From JADKAV01 sp963769435 (GTDB lineage Bacteria; Actinomycetota; Actinomycetes; S36-B12; UBA10799), in NCBI GenBank assembly GCA_963769435.1, contig CAVYLN010000002.1, positions 1 through 64,000 on the forward strand: a stretch of 64,000 bases of DNA, in the 5' to 3' direction. Position numbers and translations under genes: made by a program. Numbering within the stretch: the stretch's first letter is position 1; every line of letters begins with the position of its first letter. This document shows, in pieces, positions 20,276-28,759 of this stretch. The notes under the pieces are model-generated. The model did no database searches. It was not told the origin of the DNA and saw only the letters and a program-made list of their open reading frames with translations.

Positions 20276-21243
20276 ACCTCAACCGTAGTTGACATCGCCG
20301 CATCCGGCTGCGCAGGGAGTGGCGGGGGAGTGCCGCCGAACTCAGGGCACAGCGCCTGATGGGAACACCACTGGCACTTCTTGGACGGCCGCGGCCGCCA
20401 GTCCTGCCTCTCCGCTGCTCTGGTGATCGCGGTCCACAGCGCACGCAGTTTGCGTTCGAAGCGCTCGAGATCCTCTGCATCGGGCTCGTAGGTCAGTACG
20501 TCCCCGCTACCCAGGTACAGCAATTGCAGGCGATCGGGAACCTGTGACGTGGCTCGCTGGACGATCAGGGCGTAGAAGCGCATCTGGAACATCGCCGACT
20601 GCTCCCAGGCCGGCCCCGGGGCTTTGCCTGTCTTGTAGTCGACGACCCGCAGGCGTCCGGCTGGTGCGTCCATCCTGTCCACGTACCCCCGCAGGAGCAG
20701 TCCGTCTCCCAGACTCACCTCGACGAGTTGCTCTCGATGAGTCGGTTCTATCGAGCGTGGGTCCTCCATCGTGAAGTACCTGTCCAGCAGGCCCTCGGCC
20801 TCCTTCACGAGATCGTCCAACGCCTGCTGCGAGACCTCGGGAGGATCATCGGCGGGCCAGGCCGCATCCTCCACGAGCGCGAAGGCAACCTGGGGATCGG
20901 CGGACAGCAGGTCGGTGAGTGCCTGCGGCACGAGTGAGTGAGCCGACCCCACGTCACGGGTCTCGCCCGGCAGACCGAACAGCCGGTCCAGAACCTCGTG
21001 TACCAGCGTTCCACGCAGGGCAGCCCGTCCCGGACGCTCCGGGAGGCGGTCCACGCTGCGATACCTGTACAGCAGCGGGCAGGTCAGGAAGTCATTGGCC
21101 CGGCTCGGGGACAACGCCCCCACGATCGGATGGCCCTTCAGCCCGCTGACCTCGCGTTCACGCACACCGTGGGTCACGTCGGCAGCCATGCCCGCCACAT
21201 CGACCGATTGCGCCATGGACACTGGCTTCGGGGCACCATTCAC
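20272..21243 (-). CDS. RecB-family PD-(D/E)XK nuclease
   Basis: About 323 residues, similar to the actinobacterial RecB-like single-domain exonucleases (Rv2119 group) that neighbour trmI and mpa. The nuclease core shows GTLVHEVLDRLF, Asp plus Lys in RVVDYKTGK, and the four-cysteine iron-sulfur arrangement of AddB/RecB nucleases: Cys in NDFLTCPLLYRYR near the N-terminus and C-x2-C-x5-C (CQWCSHQALC) near the C-terminus. It probably trims DNA ends; partners are unknown. I place the start at GTG 21243, seven bases after a TAGTGT box; the frame stays open further upstream to 21273, but that would add residues lying inside the promoter. Confidence 0.86.
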   Translation of the reverse strand: MNGAPKPVSMAQSVDVAGMAADVTHGVREREVSGLKGHPIVGALSPSRANDFLTCPLLYRYRSVDRLPERPGRAALRGTLVHEVLDRLFGLPGETRDVGSAHSLVPQALTDLLSADPQVAFALVEDAAWPADDPPEVSQQALDDLVKEAEGLLDRYFTMEDPRSIEPTHREQLVEVSLGDGLLLRGYVDRMDAPAGRLRVVDYKTGKAPGPAWEQSAMFQMRFYALIVQRATSQVPDRLQLLYLGSGDVLTYEPDAEDLERFERKLRALWTAITRAAERQDWRPRPSKKCQWCSHQALCPEFGGTPPPLPAQPDAAMSTTVEV

Positions 21244-21250
21244 ACAGACC

Positions 21251-21256
21251 ACACTA
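21251..21256 (-). promoter_or_regulatory. -10 box TAGTGT, leaderless type
   Basis: TAGTGT ends seven bases before GTG 21243 of the RecB-like nuclease. It decides the start among several in-frame candidates. Confidence 0.5.
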
Positions 21257-21300
21257 GGCATGGGTTCGGACATTCTCGGCGGATGTCCACAGGGTGTCGA

Positions 21301-22382
21301 CTAGCTCTGCTCCAGAACAGCGTTCACGTCGGCCGCCAGGAGAACACCGAGCGGACGGCCGCCAGCATCGGTGACGAACACCACCGGCAGTCCGCTGTCG
21401 GCCAGCGCCTGCAAGCAGGGGGCCGGGGTCATCCTCGAGCACCACACGTTGCTCGGCGGGGATCGCGGTGGTGAAGGGTCCTACGGCGACCGTCTCCCGC
21501 TGTTGCACGGGGACCGCATCCGCGGCGGCGAGTGACAGGGCCGCGAGCATCCGGCCCTGCTCGTCCACGCTGACCACCGCAGCCTGTCGGGAGCGGTCCC
21601 AGCGCTGCAGGCACGGTCCGAGCAGGTCGTGCTGGCTGACCGCCAGAACCGGTCGGATCAAGCGTGGCAGTTGCGGGAGCACCGCATCCAGGGCGCGGCC
21701 CGAAGCGGCAGCCTGAAGGGACTGGTACGCCCCGATGCCGATGAACACCGCCAGCACGAGGGCCAACAGCAGGCCCCCCGAGCCTGCCAGCAGCGATGCC
21801 ACAGCAGCTGCGGCAAGCAGTCCCGCGATCACCAGCCCGGCGAATCCAGCCGCCCGGGCACCCGCGGTCTCGGACCCCGAGAACTTCCACACCGCGGACT
21901 TCACGATCCCACCGCCGTCCAACGGCGCCCCCGGGAGCAGGTTCAAGACACCCAGCAGGACGTTGGTCCAGGCCAGTGCGCCGAGCAGGACCGACAAGGA
22001 CCCGCTGGTCACGGCGGTCAGCAGCCAGCAGGCCGCGCCTATCAGCAGGGTGGACACGGGGCCCACCAGCGAGATGACGAACTCGGGGCCAGGACGGCTG
22101 TTCCGCCGCTCGTACACCGTGTATCCGCCGAGCAGCCACAAGCGTGATGCCGTGCACCGGGTAGCCGAAAGCTCGGGCCGCCCAAGCGTGAGCCAATTCG
22201 TGGACGAGCACGCCCGCGTACAGAAGCACCGCGAACACGCCTGCCAGCAGGAACCCGCTGCTGCCCGGCTCCTCGAACGAGGGAGCCCAGAGGTAGGCGA
22301 TCAGCAGAACCCCCAGGATGCCGCCCAATGGGAGGCTGACGGGGAACCCCGCCACCTGGAACCGTAAGCCGCCTTCGCCCAT
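21301..22382 (-). CDS. M50 site-2 protease with CBS region, frameshifted
   Basis: Intramembrane zinc metalloprotease of the SpoIVFB-like branch. The zinc motif is VHELAHAWAARAFGYP near residue 60 in a membrane helix, and the second motif is LLPGAPLDGGGIV near 160; six hydrophobic helices are visible. The C-terminal 110 residues (VLAVSQHDLLGPCLQRW to VVFVTDAGGRPLGVLLAADV) form a CBS-domain pair, typical of this branch and a likely sensor of adenine nucleotides. Frameshifts near 22141 and 21415 interrupt the frame; corrected, it stops at 21301. ATG 22382 is six bases after a TACTCT box. Such proteases can release anti-sigma factors; the target is unknown. Confidence 0.88.
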
Positions 22383-22388
22383 AGCGCG

Positions 22389-22394
22389 AGAGTA
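22389..22394 (-). promoter_or_regulatory. -10 box TACTCT, leaderless type
   Basis: TACTCT ends six bases before ATG 22382 of the M50 protease gene. Confidence 0.5.
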
Positions 22395-22456
22395 CCCGTC
22401 GCCGCCGACAGACCATGTGCGACTGGTGGTCGGCTCCCCGCCACGGCCGGTACGGA

Positions 22457-22462
22457 TACTGT
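22457..22462 (+). promoter_or_regulatory. -10 box TACTGT before trmI
   Basis: TACTGT ends eight bases before the GTG start of trmI. With the M50 box on the other strand it makes a compact divergent promoter in under 90 bases. Confidence 0.5.
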
Positions 22463-22470
22463 CGGCAATT

Positions 22471-23388
22471 GTGACCACATCCCCGCAGGGCGCTCCGTTC
22501 GAGATCGGTGACCAAGTCCAGTTGACCGACGCGAAGGGGCGCATGCACACCATCACGCTCCAGGAGGGGCAGCGTTTCCACACCGAGAAGGGTGGGATCG
22601 ACCACGACGGCCTGATCGGATCGCCGGAGGGGAGTCTGGTCACATCCAGCAAGGGCACGGCGTACCTCGCGCTGCGGCCGTTGCTGCACGACTTCGTCAT
22701 GTCCATGCCGCGTGGCGCCACCATCATCTATCCCAAGGACGCCGCTCTGATTCTCGCGTTCGCGGACATCGGGCCCGGGGCCCGCGTCCTTGAGGCCGGG
22801 GCCGGCTCGGGGGCACTGAGTTGCTGGCTGCTGAGGGCTGTCACCCGCTCCGGTTCGGTGACGTCGGTGGAGAAGCGCCCGGACTTCGCACAAATCGCGC
22901 AAAGGAACGTGGCCAAGTACTTCCGCGCCACGCCGGAGAACTGGACGTTGCACACCGCGGACCTGCTGGACCTGGCACCGGCCGGGCCCTTCGACCGGGT
23001 CGTCCTGGACATGCTCAATCCCTGGGACATGCTCGAGGTCGTGCAGGGCTGTCTGGTCCCCGGTGGGGTTCTGTGCGTCTACGTGGCGACCACCACGCAA
23101 CTGTCCCGTGTCGTGGAGACGCTGCGAGCCGCCGGCGGTTGGACGGAGCCGCGGTCGTCGGAGACCATGCAGCGGGGGTGGCATGTCGAGGGTCTGGCAG
23201 TCCGGCCGGACCATCGCATGGTCGGGCACACCGGCTTCCTGATGTACAGCCGGCGTCTGGCCCCGGGGGTCGTGGCCCCCACCAAGAGACGCCGGCCGGC
23301 CAAAGGTGCCTACGGTGACGATTACGAGGGGCCCCGGGCCGCCGAACAGCGAGCCACGAGCACTGGAAATCCTGTCGAAGACGTATAG
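22471..23388 (+). CDS. trmI: tRNA (adenine(58)-N1)-methyltransferase
   Basis: SAM-dependent enzyme that makes m1A58 in the T-loop of tRNA, 305 residues and normally tetrameric. The N-terminal small beta domain (FEIGDQVQLTDAKGRMHTI) is followed by RGATIIYPKDAALIL and the SAM site VLEAGAGSGALS near residue 105, then the acceptor Asp in FDRVVLDMLNPWDML, and the HTGFLMYSRRLAPG C-terminus of the family. It sits 39 bases before mpa, as in mycobacteria (Rv2118c next to the proteasome genes), and this placement is old. GTG 22471 is chosen from the promoter spacing. A C-terminal Arg/Lys-rich tail of about 40 residues is extra. Confidence 0.94.
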   Translation: MTTSPQGAPFEIGDQVQLTDAKGRMHTITLQEGQRFHTEKGGIDHDGLIGSPEGSLVTSSKGTAYLALRPLLHDFVMSMPRGATIIYPKDAALILAFADIGPGARVLEAGAGSGALSCWLLRAVTRSGSVTSVEKRPDFAQIAQRNVAKYFRATPENWTLHTADLLDLAPAGPFDRVVLDMLNPWDMLEVVQGCLVPGGVLCVYVATTTQLSRVVETLRAAGGWTEPRSSETMQRGWHVEGLAVRPDHRMVGHTGFLMYSRRLAPGVVAPTKRRRPAKGAYGDDYEGPRAAEQRATSTGNPVEDV

Positions 23389-23426
23389 GGTCGATTACAC
23401 GTCCCAATTTTCGGAGGTGGACACCG

Positions 23427-25064
23427 ATGATCGACGAGGCTCGCGATGACGAGTTGGGGCAGATCCGTGCGGAACTCGCCAAACAGCGGGCCAACAACGA
23501 GCGGCTGACCGCCACGCTGCGCGAGGCCCGGTCGCAGATCCTCACCCTGAAGGCCGAGGTGGACCGGCTGGCAGAGCCGCCGAGCGCCTACGGGGTCTAC
23601 CTCGAAACGCTCGACGACGGTTCCATCAACGTCTTCACGGGCGGCCGGAAGATGCGGGTCGTGGCCACTCCCAACGTCGACTCAGAGGCTCTGGTCCCCG
23701 GCCAGGAGGTGCTCCTCAACGACGCCCTGAACATCGTGGACGTGGCCGGCTTCGAGCAGCGGGGCGACATCGTCATGCTCAAGGAGATTCTCGAGGACGG
23801 TGCGCGGGCCCTGGTCATCGCGCACAACGACGACGAGCAGGTCGTCCGTCTCGCCGATCCGCTGCGCAGTCAGCGTTTGCGGGCCGGCGACTCGTTGTTG
23901 GTCGACCCCCGTTCGGGCTTCGCGATCGAGCGCATCCCCAAGGCAGAGGTCGAGGAACTCGTGCTCGAAGAGGTCCCAGACATCGACTACGAGGACATCG
24001 GGGGACTCGGCTCGCAGATCGAGCAGATCCGCGACGCCGTCGAACTTCCGTTCATGCATGCCGACCTTTTCCGCGAGCACGAACTACGGGCACCCAAGGG
24101 GATCCTGCTGTACGGCCCCCCGGGCTGCGGGAAGACGCTCATCGCGAAGGCGGTCGCGAACTCGCTGGCGAAGAAGGTCTCAGCACGTGAGGGGCTCGAA
24201 CAGGGCCGCTCGTTCTTCTTGAACATCAAGGGCCCGGAACTGCTCAACAAGTACGTGGGCGAGACGGAACGCCACATCCGCCTTGTCTTCCAACGAGCCC
24301 GTGAGAAGGCCAGTGAGGGCATGCCGGTCATCGTGTTCTTCGACGAGATGGACTCGCTGTTCCGGACCCGCGGTTCGGGGGTGTCCAGCGACGTTGAGAA
24401 CACGATCGTCCCGCAACTGCTCTCTGAGATCGACGGTGTCGAAGGGCTCGAGAACGTCATCGTGATCGGCGCGAGCAACCGTGAGGACATGATCGATCCG
24501 GCCATCCTGCGGCCCGGTCGACTCGACGTGAAGATCAAGATCGAGCGTCCCGACGCGCAGGCGGCCGCCGACATCATGGCCAAGTACCTGGCTTCCCGGC
24601 TGCCTCTGCACCCCGATGACCTCTCCGAGCACGGCGGCGACCCCGACGCGACCGTGGCCGCGATGATCCAGCGCACAGTGGAGCGGATGTACTCGGAGGC
24701 CGATGAGAACCGCTTCCTCGAGGTCACCTACGCCAACGGGGACAAAGAGGTCCTGTACTTCAAGGACTTCAACTCGGGCGCCATGCTGGAGAACATCGTC
24801 TCGCGTGCCAAGAAGAGCGCCATCAAGGACTTCCTGGACCACGGCCAGAAGGGCATCCGTCTGCAGCATCTGCTGGCCGCGTGCGTCGACGAGTTCCGCG
24901 AGAACGAGGACCTGCCCAACACCACCAACCCCGACGACTGGGCGCGGATCTCGGGCAAGAAGGGTGAGCGGATCGTGTTCATCCGGACGCTCGTACAAGG
25001 TAAGCAGGGCGACGAACCGGGCCGCACAATCGACAACGTCGCCAACACCGGGCAGTACCTGTAG
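23427..25064 (+). CDS. mpa: proteasome-associated AAA+ ATPase Mpa/ARC
   Basis: Hexameric unfoldase that captures pupylated proteins and feeds them to the 20S core. Order of parts in 545 residues: N-terminal coiled coil (about 8-52, LGQIRAELAKQRANNERL and LKAEVDRLAE) that binds Pup, two OB folds (about 55-180), AAA module with Walker A GPPGCGKT near 230 and Walker B VIVFFDEMDSLF near 298, and a C-terminal tail ending GQYL whose penultimate Tyr inserts in the core particle. A GGAGG site lies ten bases before the ATG, so this gene is translated from a leadered message, unlike most neighbours. The first gene of the locus; the next two genes lie on the opposite strand. Confidence 0.97.
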   Translation: MIDEARDDELGQIRAELAKQRANNERLTATLREARSQILTLKAEVDRLAEPPSAYGVYLETLDDGSINVFTGGRKMRVVATPNVDSEALVPGQEVLLNDALNIVDVAGFEQRGDIVMLKEILEDGARALVIAHNDDEQVVRLADPLRSQRLRAGDSLLVDPRSGFAIERIPKAEVEELVLEEVPDIDYEDIGGLGSQIEQIRDAVELPFMHADLFREHELRAPKGILLYGPPGCGKTLIAKAVANSLAKKVSAREGLEQGRSFFLNIKGPELLNKYVGETERHIRLVFQRAREKASEGMPVIVFFDEMDSLFRTRGSGVSSDVENTIVPQLLSEIDGVEGLENVIVIGASNREDMIDPAILRPGRLDVKIKIERPDAQAAADIMAKYLASRLPLHPDDLSEHGGDPDATVAAMIQRTVERMYSEADENRFLEVTYANGDKEVLYFKDFNSGAMLENIVSRAKKSAIKDFLDHGQKGIRLQHLLAACVDEFRENEDLPNTTNPDDWARISGKKGERIVFIRTLVQGKQGDEPGRTIDNVANTGQYL

Positions 25065-25071
25065 GGACGTC

Positions 25072-25944
25072 TCAGGATCCGTATCCGAAGTCCTGGACCC
25101 AGTAGGTGACGGCCGTCGAGTATCCGGGGTCCGTGCGAGAGGCCTTGCCCAGACCCATGTGGACGAAGTCGGCGTCCATCAGGTTCACGCAGTGGCCGGG
25201 GCTGTTCAACCAGCCATTGAGGACGTCCTTCGCGGTGGGGAAGCCGCTGGCGATGTTCTCGCCGCCCGGGTAGCCGCGGTAGCCGGCGTCCGTGATGCGA
25301 TCGGCGAAGGACCGCCCGTCCAAGGACACGTGCTCGAAGTAGTTGTTGTCGGCCATGTCAGCGGCGTGGTCCTGCGCGGCCTGTGCGATGTCGTCGTTGT
25401 AGGCAACTGGCCCGACCGGTGGCATGGTCTTCGCGCCGCAACGCTGTGTCGTGGAGCGGGCCTCGTTCACCAGGGTGAACAGGGTGCCGAGTTCGCCACC
25501 GGGGACCGCCGACGGCGGGATCGCCGTCCGCTTGCTCGAGGTGCCCGTCGTGGTGTCGATCGTGATGGTCTTCGAGACCTTCTTGTACCGGACTTTCACG
25601 GCGAACGACTTGGCCTTCTTGGCGCGGACGACGAACTTGCGGGTCTTGGGGGCGTAACGGGTGCCCTTGCTCTTGACCTTGAAGGCACGCACCTTGTAGG
25701 TGCCCGTTGGCAGCGACATCACCGTGGAACTGCGCAGGACCTCGGTGTGGCCCGCACCCCGAACCTTCACCCTTGCCTTGGGCGCTCCGCTGATCGTCAG
25801 AGCAAGGCTTATCGAAGACTGGGCGGAAGCGTGCGACTGCGATCCTGTTCCCAGGCTGACCGCAGCGGAAGCTGCAGGCGCGCCCACCATCGACTGACCG
25901 ACCACCAGGCCGGCGGCTCCGAGGAGGACTACGTAACTGCGCAC
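25072..25944 (-). CDS. secreted CAP-domain protein with lysine-rich region
   Basis: A 290-residue exported protein. The first 28 residues are a signal peptide (hydrophobic LLGAAGLVVG stretch, then APAASAA). Residues about 45-145 form a lysine-rich beta region (PTGTYKVRAFKVKSKG, KTRKFVVRAKKAK, KVRYKKVSK), and residues about 160-290 are a CAP/SCP domain with the expected His and Glu (NNYFEHVSLDGRSF, GGENIASG, WLNSPGHCVNLMD) and two Cys. CAP proteins are envelope or extracellular and have no single activity. The gene begins at GTG 25944 and converges on mpa with seven bases between the stops. It separates mpa from dop, which is unusual for a proteasome locus. Confidence 0.88.
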   Translation of the reverse strand: MRSYVVLLGAAGLVVGQSMVGAPAASAAVSLGTGSQSHASAQSSISLALTISGAPKARVKVRGAGHTEVLRSSTVMSLPTGTYKVRAFKVKSKGTRYAPKTRKFVVRAKKAKSFAVKVRYKKVSKTITIDTTTGTSSKRTAIPPSAVPGGELGTLFTLVNEARSTTQRCGAKTMPPVGPVAYNDDIAQAAQDHAADMADNNYFEHVSLDGRSFADRITDAGYRGYPGGENIASGFPTAKDVLNGWLNSPGHCVNLMDADFVHMGLGKASRTDPGYSTAVTYWVQDFGYGS

Positions 25945-25985
25945 ACAGTGGGGATCGACCGGGCATCAGCGCTCGATGCAGGACT

Positions 25986-26023
25986 TCACCCGTATGGATG
26001 CTCGCGGATGTCACCCGTATGGA
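25986..26023. repeat. two direct copies of TCACCCGTATGGA upstream of the CAP gene
   Basis: Identical 13-base copies start at 25986 and 26011, 25 bases apart, 42 to 79 bases upstream of the CAP start codon on its promoter side. Spacing near 2.5 helical turns. Candidate operator; the regulator is unknown. Confidence 0.45.
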
Positions 26024-26108
26024 GCAGTCGCCCCACGAACAGGTGGCACAGGGGCTAGCGTGTTCGGTCGCGCCCCACCCAGTTCCGTACTCCCGGGGGC
26101 GATCCGGA

Positions 26109-27632
26109 TCAGTGGCTCAAGGCCTGCAGTGCGCCGATGAGTTCGTCTGCCGTCCGGTTGTTCTCCAGCAGATCGGCCACATGCGCGCGGGTCCCGCGCA
26201 GGGGATCAAGGGTCGGGACCCGCTGCAGCGCGGATCGCCCGGGCACGTCGAAGATGACCGAGTCCCAACTCGCAGCCGTGACATGTTCCGGGTACCGCCG
26301 CAGGCACTCGCCGCGGAAGTAGGCACGGGTGTCTTCGGGGGCGTGTGTCATCGCGTGCTCCACCTGCTCGTCGGTGGTGAGTCGCTGCAGCCGGCCACGA
26401 TGTTCCAGCCGGGCCCACAGTCCACGTTCCGGGTCCACGTCGGAGTACTGGAGGTCGATCAGGTCGAGGCGGGGGTCACCGAAATCGATCCCGTCACGGC
26501 GGCGGTATCCGTCCAGTAGCGCCTTCTTCGCGATCCAGTCCAGTGACGTGACGAGTTCCATGGGGTCCCTCAGCAGGGAATCGATGGTCGCATCCCAATG
26601 GTCCAGCACGGTCCTGGTCGGCTCGTCGACGTCGCTGCCGTACCTGTCGTCGACGAACTTGCGGGCCTGTTCGGCGAACTCGGCCTGCATCTGCACAGCG
26701 GTCAGGGACCGGCCGTCGGTGAGTTCGATCCGGTGCTGCAGGTCGGGGTCATGGGAGACCGCGTGCAACTGCCGGACCGGCTTGCTGACCGCCATCCCCG
26801 AGAAGTCCCACTGCTGCTCGATCATGCTCAGCACCAGTGAGGTGATGCCCATCTTGAGGTAGGTCGCGAACTCGCTGAGATTCGCATCACCGATGATGAC
26901 GTGCAGCCTCCGGTACTGCTCCGGGTCAGCGTGCGGCTCGTCGCGGGTATTGATGATCGGGCGCTTGAGTGTGGTCTCGAGACCGACCTCGACCTCGAAG
27001 AAGTCGGCGCGCTGGGTGATCTGGAACCCTTTGGTCTTGCCGTCCTGCCCGAGTCCTACCCGCCCAGCCCCCGAGATCACCTGACGGCTGATGAAGAAGG
27101 GAATCATGGTCGCGACGATGGCGGGGAAGGGAGTGAGCCGGGGCATCAGGTAGTTCTCATGTGTCCCGTACGAGGCGCCCTTGTTGTCGGTGTTGTTCTT
27201 GTACAGCCGGACCGTCTGGGCACCTGGAACCGCAGAGGCCAATTCTGCGGCCAGTGCCATGATCCGCTGCCCGGCCCGGTCGTACACCATCGCTTCGTAG
27301 GGGGTGAGGACCTCGGGGGTGGAGTACTCCGGATGTGCGTGGTCGACGTAAAGCCGCGCGCCGTTGGTGAGGATCACGTTGGCCATGCCGGCGTCGTCAT
27401 CGGTCAATTGCGAGGGGTCGGCATCTGCCCGGCTCATGTCAAAGCCGCGGGCATCGCGCAGGGGCGTCTCCACGTCGTAGTCCCACCGGGTGCGGCGACT
27501 GCGGCGGGAGCTCGCCGCCCGCTCATAGGCGGTGACGACCTGGCTGGACATCAGCATCGCGTTCGCGTTCGGGCGCCCGGGGGACGAGACCCCGTACTCG
27601 GTCTCGATGCCCATGATCCGCTTCACGCTCAC
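26109..27632 (-). CDS. dop: deamidase/depupylase of Pup
   Basis: Converts the C-terminal Gln of Pup to Glu and also removes Pup from substrates. The 507 residues follow Mycobacterium Dop throughout: IMGIETEYGVSSPGRP with catalytic Glu at the start, TRWDYDVETPLRDARGFD, LTNGARLYVDHAHPEYSTPE with the key Asp, LYKNNTDNKGASYGTHENYL, FFEVEVGLETTLKRPIINTRDEPHAD, and TRAYFRGECLRRYPEH near the end. The ADP-loop insertion after RGFDMSRADADPS separates it from PafA. It starts with GTG 27632, eight bases after a TATAGC box. Most actinobacteria have dop ahead of pup on the same strand; here it is inverted and divergent. Confidence 0.96.
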   Translation of the reverse strand: MSVKRIMGIETEYGVSSPGRPNANAMLMSSQVVTAYERAASSRRSRRTRWDYDVETPLRDARGFDMSRADADPSQLTDDDAGMANVILTNGARLYVDHAHPEYSTPEVLTPYEAMVYDRAGQRIMALAAELASAVPGAQTVRLYKNNTDNKGASYGTHENYLMPRLTPFPAIVATMIPFFISRQVISGAGRVGLGQDGKTKGFQITQRADFFEVEVGLETTLKRPIINTRDEPHADPEQYRRLHVIIGDANLSEFATYLKMGITSLVLSMIEQQWDFSGMAVSKPVRQLHAVSHDPDLQHRIELTDGRSLTAVQMQAEFAEQARKFVDDRYGSDVDEPTRTVLDHWDATIDSLLRDPMELVTSLDWIAKKALLDGYRRRDGIDFGDPRLDLIDLQYSDVDPERGLWARLEHRGRLQRLTTDEQVEHAMTHAPEDTRAYFRGECLRRYPEHVTAASWDSVIFDVPGRSALQRVPTLDPLRGTRAHVADLLENNRTADELIGALQALSH

Positions 27633-27640
27633 CTCACCAG

Positions 27641-27646
27641 GCTATA
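27641..27646 (-). promoter_or_regulatory. -10 box TATAGC before dop
   Basis: TATAGC on the minus strand ends eight bases before the dop GTG. Together with the pup box at 27694 it forms a divergent promoter pair in an 87-base gap. Confidence 0.45.
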
Positions 27647-27693
27647 GGGGATTCGCGCAGTCGTGGCAGATGCCGGATCCCCGCAGATGCGGC

Positions 27694-27713
27694 TAGTGTC
27701 GGAACCACGGAGG
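27694..27713 (+). promoter_or_regulatory. -10 box TAGTGT and ribosome site of pup
   Basis: TAGTGT at 27694-27699 is followed by GGAGG at 27709-27713, six bases before the pup ATG. The predicted leader is short (about 14 bases) but carries a ribosome site, so the pup-prcB-prcA-pafA message is not leaderless. Confidence 0.5.
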
Positions 27714-27719
27714 TGTCTC

Positions 27720-27923
27720 ATGGCAGATGGACAAGAGCACAAGCAGCGCACGCATACCGGCGAGGAGTCGCAGGACGTGGTCGGTGAGCAGGTCGATGCT
27801 GCGTCGGCGCGCAAGGCCGAGATCGACGCAGACGTGGATTCCATCCTCGATGAGATCGACGACGTGCTGGAAGAGAATGCCGAGGAGTTCGTGGCGAGTT
27901 TCGTACAGAAGGGCGGCCAGTGA
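27720..27923 (+). CDS. pup: prokaryotic ubiquitin-like protein Pup
   Basis: 67-residue disordered tag that is attached through its C-terminus to lysines of proteins bound for the proteasome. The conserved C-terminal half is present (DVDSILDEIDDVLEENAEEF and VASFVQKGGQ), with the helix-forming stretch that pairs with the Mpa coiled coil. The last residue is Gln, so the tag needs Dop deamidation before PafA can use it. The ATG at 27720 is set by the ribosome site; an ATG further upstream in frame lies ahead of the promoter box. The stop overlaps the prcB GTG (GTGA). Confidence 0.97.
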   Translation: MADGQEHKQRTHTGEESQDVVGEQVDAASARKAEIDADVDSILDEIDDVLEENAEEFVASFVQKGGQ

Positions 27924-28759
27924 CACAGGCGTCCGGATTGCCCGCGTATTTCATGCGACCGGGTTCGTCCTTCTTCGAGTTCCTCCAGGAACATGACCCT
28001 TCGGTGATGCAGATGGGTACTGGGCCCGCCGTCGTCGACGCGCCGCACGGGACCACGATCGTGTCCTGTCGGTACGCCGACGGCGTAGTGATGGCCGGCG
28101 ACAGGCGGGCCACGATGGGCAACATGATCGCGCAACGGGACATCGAGAAGGTCTATCCGGCCGACGAGTGGTCCGTCGTCGGGATCGCCGGCACCGCGGG
28201 TCTGGCGGTGGAGATGGTGCGGCTGTTCCAGACCGAGTTGGAGCACTTCGAGAAGATCGAGGGCGCCACCCTCTCGCTGGAGGGCAAGGCGAACCGGCTC
28301 GCGAGCTTCATCCGCGGCAATCTTGGAATGGCGATTCAGGGCCTGGCAGTGGTGCCGCTGTTCGCGGGATACGACCAGCCGAGCAGCCGTGGCAGGATCT
28401 TCTCCTACGACGTCACCGGGGGCCGCTACGAGGAGCACGACTACTACTCCGTGGGCTCCGGGAGCCCCTTCGCGCGGGGCTCGCTGAAGAAGTTGTTCCG
28501 GGCTGACAACGATGCCGAGACCGCGATCCAGGTGTGCCTGCAGGCGCTGTACGACGCCGCTGACGACGACTCCGCAACCGGTGGCCCCGACATGACTCGT
28601 GGGATCTTCCCGGTCGTGTACACCGTCGATACTCGGGGTGCCCAGCGGCTGGGCGAGGCTGATCTGCTGGGACTCATGGACCGAGTGGTGGCTCAACGTT
28701 TCCGCCGCCCGGACGGACCGGTCGCCGACGACCCGACAGGGGAGGGGACGTCCGCATGA
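27920..28759 (+). CDS. prcB: 20S proteasome beta subunit
   Basis: Catalytic N-terminal-nucleophile subunit, 279 residues. A propeptide of 44 residues ends DAPHG, and self-cleavage leaves Thr45 (GTTIVSCRYADG) as the nucleophile; Asp in VMAGDRRAT and the Lys of IEKVYPADEW complete the active site. GTG 27920 overlaps the end of pup by four bases, and the end overlaps prcA (ATGA), giving equimolar alpha and beta synthesis. The C-terminal tail ends PTGEGTSA. Length and motifs match the family. Confidence 0.97.
   Translation: MTQASGLPAYFMRPGSSFFEFLQEHDPSVMQMGTGPAVVDAPHGTTIVSCRYADGVVMAGDRRATMGNMIAQRDIEKVYPADEWSVVGIAGTAGLAVEMVRLFQTELEHFEKIEGATLSLEGKANRLASFIRGNLGMAIQGLAVVPLFAGYDQPSSRGRIFSYDVTGGRYEEHDYYSVGSGSPFARGSLKKLFRADNDAETAIQVCLQALYDAADDDSATGGPDMTRGIFPVVYTVDTRGAQRLGEADLLGLMDRVVAQRFRRPDGPVADDPTGEGTSA

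Noticed and set aside
27629..28696. Long minus-strand frame opposite pup and prcB
   Set aside because: It overlaps conserved proteasome genes throughout and shows no recognisable domain.
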